DNA of 64,000 nucleotides from Bacillus testis (lineage in GTDB: Bacteria > Bacillota > Bacilli > Bacillales > DSM-1321): NCBI RefSeq assembly GCF_001243895.1, contig NZ_LN851186.1, positions 2,567,841 through 2,631,840 on the forward strand. The letters are read 5' to 3'. The notes under the pieces were generated by a model, which saw only the letters and a program-made list of their open reading frames with translations, did no database searches and had not been told where the DNA came from. The first letter of the stretch is position 1; every line of letters begins with the position of its first letter. A program made the translations under genes and the position numbers. Shown piece by piece: positions 45,301 through 52,185 of the stretch.

Positions 45301-45916
45301 CAAATCCCGTGAAACAAACCGCACCGATTCCATAACTGAAGGCTGCTGAACAATCAGTGATGAAATTCGTATGGACATCTTTTTCACCGTAATGGGCTAA
45401 ATCGATCATGGAGGCCCGTTTATAAGGAATCAATTTCTTCTTATATAATGTACCGATCAAAATGGTAAGGCTTCTTGTTTTTCCTGTGCCGGCAGGTCCT
45501 GCCAAGAGAATGGTATTCTGCACCGTACCTTTTTCCCTCGCTAAAAAAGCTGTCTTGAAACTGACGAGCAAATCATCGATATATCTTTGCTGGGAGAAAA
45601 CATTTTCATTCAGTTCAATCTTAATAGAGTCAAAAATAGCATCCAACTCTTCATTCGTTTGGTGGAGCCCCACACTTTTAATGCCTTTTTTCGCATCTTG
45701 AAACACTTCCTGCATAGCACCGGATGTTTGCGGAAGATGCTGGTGTCCGGAACCGGGGATCTGAGGCCCGGCCGCAGAAGAAACAGCTCCTTTCGGATGT
45801 TTTGTCTGCAATGTTGCTGTTTGCTTTGATTGATTCCCTTTAAAACCCTGTGCTTTTACAAAATCATATAACTGGACTTCGGGAAAAATAATCCGTAGCC
45901 ACTTTTGAAAGCTCAT
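42317..45916 (-). CDS. Giant protein with four AAA+ modules (one degenerate, three CbxX/CfqX-like)
   Basis: About 1,199 residues. Module 1 (~115-370): Walker A GPAGTGKTRS, but the Walker B position reads GAVCFTGFEHAQ without DE, so it probably binds but does not hydrolyse ATP. Modules 2-4 (~395-640, ~660-905, ~930-1185) each have GNPGTGKT, a FIDEAYTL- or FIDEAYAL-type Walker B, AGYTDEM or AGYNEDM, and a GLRSRFP/GLSSRFP arginine finger. Each ends in an NxxGNGRLxRN C-terminal motif. These are CbbX/SpoVK/EccA-class remodelling ATPases in tandem. I chose ATG 45916, after AGGGTGAT; 45934 is possible. Two coupled membrane-protein genes follow. Confidence 0.88.
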   Translation of the reverse strand: MSFQKWLRIIFPEVQLYDFVKAQGFKGNQSKQTATLQTKHPKGAVSSAAGPQIPGSGHQHLPQTSGAMQEVFQDAKKGIKSVGLHQTNEELDAIFDSIKIELNENVFSQQRYIDDLLVSFKTAFLAREKGTVQNTILLAGPAGTGKTRSLTILIGTLYKKKLIPYKRASMIDLAHYGEKDVHTNFITDCSAAFSYGIGAVCFTGFEHAQSEILHYVKKLFKDGYFRTPQGIVVSASDYFLLLYSDCDTQEMNSDRKIPLSIAESIPPDLLRGIRSFAITDALDADTLSNILQTKLSQAADRLSAQAQMTIHFEPQVFMELANRILPTKRYGEAIEELVEKEFFTVLLDARARGRLSSGDIVEIGMEQNDLLAHSEKGTILLKSIPLVQEETLEDVMEELNGLIGLDSVKEFIQELLKTVRLQEKRKAKGDKTTPMTLHMVFTGNPGTGKTTVARIISRVLKAMGLLSQGQLVEVARQDLVGEYVGSTAPKTNEKIQQGVGGVLFIDEAYTLSRNKHDSFGQEAIDTLVKGMEDHREDTVVILAGYTDEMETFLKSNPGLRSRFPVIVEFPDYSPKDMLKMVVLQAKQRDYEIDEAAYDGLLELFETKQIPGRNDSGNGRLVRNLLEEAIRKQSARIAESDSPDMNKLIASDFGIGSKVAFNLEEAFSGMIGLDDVKNFVLTLQKQLLANQRRKEAGIQTKDGQTLNMVFSGNPGTGKTTVARLLAGMLKSMGILKKGHLVEVDRTHLVAEYAGQTAAKTTEVVESALGGVLFIDEAYTLVEEGQGGFGKEAIDTLVRLIENHRENLVVIVAGYTDEMKQFMKANPGLSSRFPLTIEFPDYTAEQLAKITELQAQSKGFRLDDSVLAALKPYYEEKQIPGKNDSGNGRLVRNTVEEAIRNQSIRIVEHPDLPVENLTLLTPEDFRLEPVEEETNALNELDTVIGLDEVKKFVRTLSAQVEIENMRKQLSLPSLGSQSLHMIFKGNPGTGKTMVARIIAKRLKELGVSKLDHVVETDRSGLVAGYVGQTALKTREVLENALGGVLFIDEAYALAGSGSDFGQEAIDTIVKFMDDHRDNIIVILAGYNEDMERFLETNAGLRSRFPNIIEFPDYSAKELVQISNQFLKNKGFHLSKDVEDALNAIFESAMKVDHAGNGRLARNVCEAAIRAHALRVSQIDKPDVEQLTTILPEDFEKAGNRL

Positions 45917-46102
45917 ATCATCACCCTGTCTCATCTTCTATTCGGAAAAGTTAAAAAAACATAAGTACTAATTTACTATTTTATCATAATATACTACACT
46001 TATTTGAGTTTTCAAATCAGCAATACTTCGCTCTTATTTGGTTCACTCTGAATAAGACATAATAAAAACAGGGTACTGCTTCCTCTACAACAGACCTAGC
46101 CA

Positions 46103-46243
46103 CTAAAAGGCAACGAACATCAGTACACTCCTTCCATAGTGTTTTTTAGTGGGACTGCTTTCTTCAGAGTCCATATAGTTCAGAACCTCTTTTGCCCAAT
46201 TATTTGCATCAGGAAGAGCTCCCTTCGCGAGAATGGCTTTCAT
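46103..46243 (-). CDS. Possible 46-aa ORF or gene fragment
   Basis: ATG at 46243, closely preceded by GAAGGA, opens a 46-codon frame with protein-like composition (AILAKGALPDANNWAKEVL, then EESSPTKKHYGRSV) ending in TAG. It could be a remnant of a longer gene. The rest of the 45,917-46,240 gap has only a CCACTAAAA/TTTTAGTGG pairing (46100-46154). Confidence 0.3.
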   Translation of the reverse strand: MKAILAKGALPDANNWAKEVLNYMDSEESSPTKKHYGRSVLMFVAF

Positions 46244-46812
46244 GTTCCTTCAATTGCAAATTCCGTACGAAAAAGCCGCCAAAAGTATAGCTGACCATAC
46301 TTTTGGCGGCTCTTACACTTATTTATACAACAAATACAATTGTCGCAGTTTTTTGAACTCCTGCAAATCCTTTTGCCATTTTGCTTTGATTGATTTAACC
46401 GATTTTCCTGTTTCTTTTTCTTAATTTGGTTTGTATCAGACCATCTTATTGTTTCTTTTAACAAATTTGTCCCTATGCTATATCCCCAGAAATCTATTAG
46501 TACACAAATGCCATACTCAACTTTATGAGCCATTCTTTTCAATACATTTCCCTGACACCTTGAAAAACCAACAATTTTTCCATTTGTTTCACAAACCCAA
46601 AAAAGATTATTGGATGTTTCTGTATCTTCTTTGATTAGTTGTTTAAAACCTAATTCATCTATGTATGCTTCACCTTTTTCTCTATCCATATTTTCTGTTT
46701 CCCCATCTATTTGCACCCTTACTTCAGACAAGTTTTTCGCATCATTCTCGTTTGCTAACCTTATAATATAACGCAAATTACGAACATAAAATTCCTTTTC
46801 ATTAATCCTCAT
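46240..46812 (-). pseudogene. GNAT acetyltransferase with chimeric, truncated C-terminus
   Basis: From ATG 46812 (GGAGGG upstream) the frame matches a GNAT acetyltransferase: YIIRLANENDAKNLSEVR, then FWVCETNGKIVGFSRCQG and a helix up to TIRWSDTNQIKK. The expected YEKYGF ending is missing. At that point an AAGAAAAAG stretch joins unrelated DNA; the alternative frame there reads KSVKSIKAKWQKDLQEFKKL, like another gene's C-terminus. The current frame runs on through a terminator hairpin. The acetyl-CoA site is incomplete, so it is probably inactive. Confidence 0.65.
46274..46311 (-). terminator. Strong terminator below the GNAT relic
   Basis: AGCCGCCAAAAGTAT and its exact complement form a 15-bp stem, followed on the minus strand by TTTTTCG. 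Confidence 0.85.
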
Positions 46813-47091
46813 TAAATCCCTCCATGGATAGAGGAATATGATGGACTTCAATAGAATAAAGTAGTAAGTATACTATTTAAGGGTGATAAAAATGGCTTAT
46901 GTTTATACTTTGTTCGTCATTTCTGTGATAGGCTATATTTGTTATCGTATGATTAAAAAGAAATCAATGCCTTCAAATAGATACACACCTTATGATGAAA
47001 CCACAATGGGGACTAAAAGTGGTGTTAGACAACAAGATAATCAAATACAGGATACCAAGCATCAAATTCAATATGGAATGGTAACACTAAA

Positions 47092-47931
47092 CTAGACACT
47101 TTTTTTAAGGTGTGTTTCTTTAAACTGAACGGGACTTAAATATCCCAATGTTTCGTGAATTCTGAAATGGTTAAACCAATGGACATAATCATATAGTTCA
47201 GAACGTAACTGTTCGAGTGTTTCAAATGTTCGTCCTCTCACAAACTCTGTTTTTAAGATTTTGTAAGTCGCTTCTGCCACTGCGTTATCATAGGGACATC
47301 CTTTCATACTTAATGACCGCTTAATTTCAAAAGTTTCAAGCGTTTCATCCAAATGCTTATTTTTGAATTCGCTGCCTCGGTCTGTATGAAATAAGGTGAT
47401 CAATCGCAGATCATGTTGCACAGTAGACAGTGCTTTACTCACCAGTTTGGCATCTTTTTTCGGTCCTACACTGTGTCCAATCAACTCACGGTTATATAAA
47501 TCAATCAATAAGCAGATATAGTTCCAGGAATCCTTGACACGTACATACGTCAGGTCACTGACAACGACAGCCAGTTCTTCTTTTTGATGAAAGGACCTGT
47601 CTAACTCGTTGCTCACTTTTTCCTCATTACAGCTTGCTTTATGGGGTTTAAACTGGGCTAATGTATAAGACGATATCAATCCTTCTTCCTTCATAATCCG
47701 TCCGATTCGGCGGCGGGACACACAATGGCCTTGCTTTTTTAATTCGATCTTAATCTTGCGCGCTCCATAGTTCTGGCGGCTTTTCTGAAAGATTTCAATG
47801 ATCAGTGACCGAATACGCTCTTCCTGCTGATTATCCTGTATTTTGGCTTCGTAGTAATAAGAAGAACGGGAAATGTGTAGGACGATGCACATTGCTGATA
47901 CCGAGTATTTGTGACGGTTATTTCGAATCAC
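47092..47931 (-). CDS. IS3-family transposase OrfB, copy 2
   Basis: 279 residues, intact DDE core as in copy 1 (VVVSDLTYVRV, FHTDRGSEFKN, CPYDNAVAEATYK). The six substitutions are all in the N-terminal half, which suggests that the 3' halves were homogenised or diverged less. Confidence 0.92.
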   Translation of the reverse strand: MIRNNRHKYSVSAMCIVLHISRSSYYYEAKIQDNQQEERIRSLIIEIFQKSRQNYGARKIKIELKKQGHCVSRRRIGRIMKEEGLISSYTLAQFKPHKASCNEEKVSNELDRSFHQKEELAVVVSDLTYVRVKDSWNYICLLIDLYNRELIGHSVGPKKDAKLVSKALSTVQHDLRLITLFHTDRGSEFKNKHLDETLETFEIKRSLSMKGCPYDNAVAEATYKILKTEFVRGRTFETLEQLRSELYDYVHWFNHFRIHETLGYLSPVQFKETHLKKSV

Positions 47932-47933
47932 TT

Positions 47934-48215
47934 TTACTTTCGTCCCATGATCAGCGCGGCTTGCTTTAAAATGTCATTTTCCATTTGTAGCTGTTTCAGT
48001 TCTTTGCGTATCTTCATTAATTCAGTTTGTTCAGGTGTACGATTGTCTGCTTCCTTAAAGGAACCAGCCGTTCTGCTTTGCTTCACCCACTTATCTAGGG
48101 CAGACGGGGTTAGCTCATATTCAGTGATAATCTCTTTTCGTGGTTTTCCATTCTCATATAGTAATACAATTTGTTTCTTGAAATCTTCGGTAAATGTTCG
48201 TCTCGATCTGGTCAT
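47934..48215 (-). CDS. IS3-family transposase OrfA, copy 2
   Basis: 93 residues, helix-turn-helix plus coiled coil. It has one difference from copy 1 (Thr for Ala in the KEIITEYEL segment). AAGGAG precedes the ATG at 48215. The conserved long hairpin at 48275-48383 lies upstream. Confidence 0.9.
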   Translation of the reverse strand: MTRSRRTFTEDFKKQIVLLYENGKPRKEIITEYELTPSALDKWVKQSRTAGSFKEADNRTPEQTELMKIRKELKQLQMENDILKQAALIMGRK

Positions 48216-48568
48216 ATACAATGCTCCTTAACTAAATAGGTAATGGCAGACTTGTTAAATAGAGTGTTCACCCCGTCACTTGACATGGAGCCTCTACTGG
48301 CATGGCTGAAAAGCCAGACTGCCAGTTTATCAAACTGGCAAGCCACGTCAGGCTACCATGCCAGAACCTCCATATAAAGTGACTAGTACAGCTTTTTCCA
48401 TCTTATAGGGAAGCTATACTCAAAATGAGGATTTTGTCCGCCACACCTTAATTTTTTTGTCCAGTTAAGTGTTGCCTATCCAATATGAAGAGAAAGAAAA
48501 CAATGACAAGACCGAGGGGTAATGTCTTTTTTCATTTCTAATTACCCCACATTTTTTCTACTTCGTGA

Positions 48569-48600
48569 TTCTTCTTATGGCGCTAGCCTGACTTTAGTTT
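48569..48600 (-). repeat. Intergenic repeat family B core, inverted
   Basis: The complement reads AACTAAAGTCAGGCTAGCG followed by CCATAAGAAG, matching the ACTAAACTGCC...TTAGC...ATAAGAA core of the 49481 copy. It reminds me of intergenic repeats common in the B. cereus group, from memory only. Confidence 0.5.
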
Positions 48601-48720
48601 ACAATGATCAACAACCTCTGTTAACTTATCTAAAAACTTTGATTATGTGTAAAAATGATACTTTGACATCATGCAAAGTATGGAGATTATTTCTCATAAA
48701 ATGCCATTTGATATTTTAAC

Positions 48721-49353
48721 TCATTTATTCATTGAGCTCATTAACTGGAAGAAGTATTCAGGTTTATGAGTCTTATTTAGGTTATACCAAGAATGTAATG
48801 TATCTGATGCAAATACATCTAATTTTTTCAGTACTTCCATCGCAAATTCCAGAGGAGCTATTCCTGATGCAGTAACTAAATTCGCATCAGATACCGCAGA
48901 TTCCACCTCATAGAACTTTTCTCCTTTATAGTTAGGACATACCATTTTAGTGTATTCTAAATTATTACTTGTATGCTTTCTAGTATCTAAGTATCCCATA
49001 TTCGCAAGGGCCTCAATTGCACCACAAATTGCAGCAACAATAGTGCCGAGCTTTAAAGCTTGGCCAATTCTTTCCAAGATAGGTTGATGAATTTCTTCAT
49101 TCCAAGTAGTCCCTCCTGGTAAAATTAAAAGATCTTTACTCTCAAGAGTACATTCATCAAGGGAAATATCTGGTTTTATGCTCAGTCCTCCCATAGTAGT
49201 AATCATTTCTTTATTAGCTCCTACTGTAATTACTTTTAAAGGTACTAAATCTTTTTTGAAATATCTTCCTGAGTTTAGTTCAGCAATTAAATATCCATAT
49301 TCCCAGTCCGACATTGTATTAAATACATATAGAAAAACTTTTTTTGTTTGCAT
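48721..49353 (-). CDS. DJ-1/PfpI-family (glutamine amidotransferase-like) protein
   Basis: About 210 residues. The fold is recognisable from VFLYVFNTMSDWEYGYLIAE, LLILPGGTTWNEEIH and the nucleophile elbow AAICGAIEALA (Cys near residue 110). The family includes chaperones, glyoxalases and peptidases; the role is unknown. GGAG lies nine bases before ATG 49353, preferred over 49368. Confidence 0.85.
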   Translation of the reverse strand: MQTKKVFLYVFNTMSDWEYGYLIAELNSGRYFKKDLVPLKVITVGANKEMITTMGGLSIKPDISLDECTLESKDLLILPGGTTWNEEIHQPILERIGQALKLGTIVAAICGAIEALANMGYLDTRKHTSNNLEYTKMVCPNYKGEKFYEVESAVSDANLVTASGIAPLEFAMEVLKKLDVFASDTLHSWYNLNKTHKPEYFFQLMSSMNK

Positions 49354-49480
49354 CCAATAACACTCCAATCATAAATTTTATAGTTTATTTTTTTACACAC
49401 CAAAAGCAATCCCGCCCGAAAGAACATACGTTCCCTTAAAAATAATTATATACCATATTTAACCAAAAGTCTATTTCTTA

Positions 49481-49552
49481 TTCAACTAAACTGCCACTTA
49501 GCAGCATAAGAAAAGGAACTGCGATCACAGTTCCTTCATTCATTAAAGTCCA
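49481..49552 (+). repeat. Intergenic repeat family B, full copy with hairpin
   Basis: TTCAACTAAACTGCCACTTA, then GCAGCATAAGAAAA, a GGAACTG/CAGTTCC hairpin (49515-49534) and TTCATTCATTAAAG. It lies in the 364-bp gap 49,354-49,717, which otherwise shows no gene. Confidence 0.65.
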
Positions 49553-49717
49553 GTTTGTTTAAGTACATCCGTTCACAAACTGGGTTGATATTAGCATAAT
49601 TAATCAGTTCATTCGTTACAGGAATGTTGCCACTTTAGCACACAATAAGAAAAAACCGTCTAAACGACAGCCCCGCTTATGCTATAATCTCTGTTTGTCA
49701 GAAAGAAAAAATTGACA

Positions 49718-50029
49718 TTAAGGAGCAAATTCGATTTGACCTGCAAACAATAAAATCAACATTATGATCCAGAATATAAAGAAAGATGAGGATAGGATTA
49801 AAGATATAACTAAGATTCCTTTTTTCTCCGTGTTCTTCACCATACCCTTTATAGATAATATGATACCTGAAACAGTCAGAAACGCTGTTATTTAGTCTCC
49901 AACTGCATATCCAACATTTGCTATTCTTGTCGGTGTAACAAAGACAATGAAAAAGCAAATAATCCCTATAATAAGAGAAATATAACTAACCATATTATAT
50001 TTTTTTGATGTAGTTGTTTCAGGTTTCAA
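49718..50029 (-). pseudogene. Small membrane protein with a premature TAA
   Basis: From a TTG at 50029 with AAAGG upstream, the frame reads through a hydrophobic helix (YISLIIGIICFFIVFVTPTR) to VGYAVGD and a TAA at 49892-49894. In the same frame it continues ITAFLTVSGIILSIKGM and a second long hydrophobic stretch to TAA at 49718. Both parts together make one ~103-residue, three- or four-helix protein like DUF4190-type proteins. One nonsense change inactivates it. Confidence 0.55.
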
Positions 50030-50177
50030 ATATACACAACCTTTCAGATATCGAATGTCTGTCATTATATAATATTAATTATTCGGTATATTATGCTAAT
50101 ATCCTTCTTTCACTACCTCCCTCAATAAACTTAGCGAAATCTATACATAAGAAAGAACATCATTAAAGACAAGTTTT

Positions 50178-50399
50178 TTGGATTTGAGCCCCTTCCAGCG
50201 AACAATAGGATCATATGCAGAACCTATAAAAATAGAAAGCGTAAAGGTTTATTGGCTGCAAGCAGAGGGACAAAACAAACGGAAATTCACACGATTTCGC
50301 ATGTGGTATGATAAACGGCCTGCTTTTATAGTAGATGCGTTTACAGATGAAATCACGCCTATAAATAGAAGTAATGACGGAAGCACAAAGAAAAAATGA
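50178..50399 (+). CDS. Doubtful 73-aa ORF
   Basis: TTG-initiated frame of 73 codons with phrases such as VKVYWLQAEGQNKRKF and FIVDAFTDEITPIN. It reads like protein, but no ribosome-binding site is visible and no family was recognised. It may be the 3' part of a lost gene. Confidence 0.25.
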   Translation: MDLSPFQRTIGSYAEPIKIESVKVYWLQAEGQNKRKFTRFRMWYDKRPAFIVDAFTDEITPINRSNDGSTKKK

Positions 50400-50579
50400 A
50401 ATATGGATAGGGGCTTTCGTTTAAAAAAATCGGTGAACAGAAGCATTATAATAAGAAGAAACACGAATATACCCACGCGCCACAGTTATAAATGAAAGGT
50501 GGAGCCGATGGATCAGTTGGTTAATGGGATTATGAAATTGAAAGTTTATGTATGTAATGATTGAAATAACACGACTATT

Positions 50580-50621
50580 TTTTGGGGAAAAATAGATTGT
50601 CTATTAGATTATTCCTACTGA
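50580..50621 (+). repeat. Short direct repeat flanking the SLH/RNA block, left copy
   Basis: TTTTGGGGAAAAATAG, six bases, TATTAGATT, six bases, ACTGA. The partner with nearly the same spacing is at 52083-52121 in the same orientation. Confidence 0.6.
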
Positions 50622-51070
50622 CTGGGTTCCTTCGCTCGCATCTGTTTTATCCTCTTCCTATGTTGCCATAGGAATGCAAACGGCAGATGGTCACCACTAC
50701 TACGAACCCGCCGCCATCTTATCTGGCTTCTATGGCGCTAACACGCCTCTTCCAGTAAGACTTCAAACGTTCCGTTGTCCAGATCCCTTCTTTTGACTGC
50801 CTTAGGCCTCCACTATTCAGATATGGGAAAGATCAGTTTAATAGTCAATTATGCTGATCTCCATTGCATCATGTAAGATGCAAGGATAAATACTAAACTC
50901 CTAGCATTTCATAGTATCTACTAGCCCATTCTGCTTCCGGCATGGATTCGTCGCCTGGCCATAGCAATCTTTTAAGGAGCCCCGCGGATGTAACATCCTA
51001 CGTCTTCACCTGACTTCATCCCTTCTGTCTGTTAGAACATCACTGGATGCAGGAGGATTAGGCACTTGTT
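50622..51070. other. GC-rich, hairpin-rich non-coding block (candidate structured RNA or intron fragment)
   Basis: Within the 794-bp gap 50,400-51,193 this block is clearly richer in GC than its surroundings and has no sustained reading frame with a start on either strand. It contains several local pairings: CCTATG/CATAGG around 50655, GATCAG/CTGATC around 50830-50860, TTGCATC/GATGCAA at 50863-50883 and GGATGT/ACATCC at 50985-50998. On the minus strand it directly follows the SLH gene. I could not assign it. A group II intron 5' part or an unrelated structured RNA are the main options. Confidence 0.4.
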
Positions 51071-51193
51071 TTTCTCGACTATTCAACAAGGTTAGGAATT
51101 GCGCCTAACAATTCTAAGACAACAGTTAGAGATTTCTTCTTGAAGATTCTCCACTTATTTCGCCTATTCTCGACTTATAAAGTAACGTTTCGT

Positions 51194-51805
51194 TTATTTT
51201 TGTTCAGGAGTCAATTGACTAGCTCTATGCAGGAAAATCGCATAATCTCCACGTTTGGCCGGATTGTTTGTACCGAATTGTGTTGCGGAAACACCGCTTG
51301 TGATCTTATTGCTTACTAATGCGGATACCGCGTCTTTATAACGGCTTGCTACATCTGTAAATGCAAGATCGTTTTGGCCAGTTAGTTCAAATCCTTTTTG
51401 GATCCATACTGCTAACTCACCACGAGTAATATTCGCATGGCTATCGAATTTTGTTGCCGTTTTACCGCTTGTGATTCCAGCTGCTTTCAATGCATTCACG
51501 TATTCAACCGCACGTGCAGGCACATCCGTAAATCCTGAAGCTGGCGCGTTTTTCACATCAAGCTCCAATACTTTGGCAATCATAACAGCGGCATCGACAC
51601 GCTTGATGTTGTCATTGACACCGAATTTGTTGCCTGATAAACCAGAAATCCCTTTAGATACCACGAAATCGACAGCATCTTTGTACTTTGGAGCAACATC
51701 AGTGAAACTTGCGGCAGAAGCGAGTGGCGCGACTGCTGAAGCCACTAAAGTTGCGGTTGCCGCAGAGGCAACGAACTTACGGTACGACTTTGTTCTTTCA
51801 GTCAT
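51194..51805 (-). CDS. SLH-domain (S-layer homology) protein without cargo domain
   Basis: 203 residues. A signal peptide (cleavage near ASA, residue ~31) precedes three SLH repeats: FTDVAPKYKDAVDFVVSKGI, GFTDVPARAVEYVNALKAAG and FTDVASRYKDAVSALVSNKI, each with an ITRGE/IKRVD-like segment. SLH triplets bind pyruvylated secondary wall polymers outside the cell. The protein stops right after the third repeat (QLTPEQK), where family members normally carry an enzyme or S-layer body. GGAGGA precedes the ATG. It lies head-to-head with a 5'-nucleotidase that lacks a signal peptide. Confidence 0.85.
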   Translation of the reverse strand: MTERTKSYRKFVASAATATLVASAVAPLASAASFTDVAPKYKDAVDFVVSKGISGLSGNKFGVNDNIKRVDAAVMIAKVLELDVKNAPASGFTDVPARAVEYVNALKAAGITSGKTATKFDSHANITRGELAVWIQKGFELTGQNDLAFTDVASRYKDAVSALVSNKITSGVSATQFGTNNPAKRGDYAIFLHRASQLTPEQK

Positions 51806-52082
51806 TCAATAAATCCTCCTAAATCCTAATAAAAATTGGTCCTGCTTTCCCACCAAACTCACAAAATAATATTCTTATATACTTTTTTCGAATGAATAAT
51901 TATTTCGTTTATCTGATGGACACTAATAGAATAACCCGTAAAAATTATAAAAATCAATCATTTTTACTCATTTATTTCATAATTGTTTCTTTTTTTATTC
52001 ATAAAATCGTTTTCACCTCAAATCCGAACAATATTATATTTACATAATGTTTTTCTTCGGTTATAGTACAGTCGTAAACTAC

Positions 52083-52121
52083 TTTTGGGGAAAATTAGTC
52101 TTACATATTAGATTTTACTGA
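52083..52121 (+). repeat. Short direct repeat flanking the SLH/RNA block, right copy
   Basis: TTTTGGGGAAAATTAG, seven bases, TATTAGATT, two bases, ACTGA. It ends four bases before the group II domain V. Confidence 0.6.
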
Positions 52122-52125
52122 TAGC

Positions 52126-52185
52126 ACGCCGTATGCGCTGAAAGGCGCCCGTACGGTGTAGGCCCAGTGCGAGCTGGGAATAGCG
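52126..52185 (+). ncRNA. Group II intron domain V/VI remnant (3' end of an intron)
   Basis: Lower stem ACGCCGTA pairs with TACGGTGT. The upper stem GCGCT-GAAA-GGCGC has the diagnostic GAAA tetraloop, and a two-base CC bulge sits on the 3' side, as in every group II domain V. The catalytic triad position reads CGC, the variant known from class IIC introns such as that of Oceanobacillus iheyensis. A CCCAG/CTGGG hairpin follows like domain VI. No reverse transcriptase gene or intron 5' end is seen upstream, so it is a fragment. Confidence 0.7.

Larger units (their letters stand above)
47074..48482 (-). mobile_element. IS3-family (IS150-like) insertion sequence, copy 2
   Basis: 1,409 bp, the same length and ends as copy 1, but in inverted orientation. 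Target duplication ATA (47071-47073 and 48483-48485). OrfA differs from copy 1 at one residue and OrfB at six, so the copies are close but not identical. It splits a DUF3951-like gene. Confidence 0.92.
46892..48522 (+). pseudogene. DUF3951-like small membrane protein gene split by IS copy 2
   Basis: The first 61 codons (one membrane helix AYVYTLFVISVIGYICYRMI, then SNRYTPYDETTMG, the DUF3951 hallmark) end at an IS. The last codons (YEEKENNDKTEG and TAA at 48522) lie on its other side. Deleting the IS and one ATA duplication restores a continuous frame of about 76 residues. AAGGGTG precedes ATG 46892. At present about seven residues come from IS DNA. Function of the family is unknown. Confidence 0.85.

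Noticed and set aside
31446..48482. Composite transposon formed by the two IS copies
   Set aside because: Each IS has its own distinct 3-bp target duplication (TGT and ATA) and sits between the two halves of its own target gene. Transposition as a unit would leave a shared duplication at the outer ends only.
50622..51070. Protein-coding reading of the GC-rich block (plus-strand frame with HHYYEPAAILSGFYGANTP)
   Set aside because: The frame is about 60 codons, has no start signal, and does not continue across the block. I keep the block as non-coding with low confidence.
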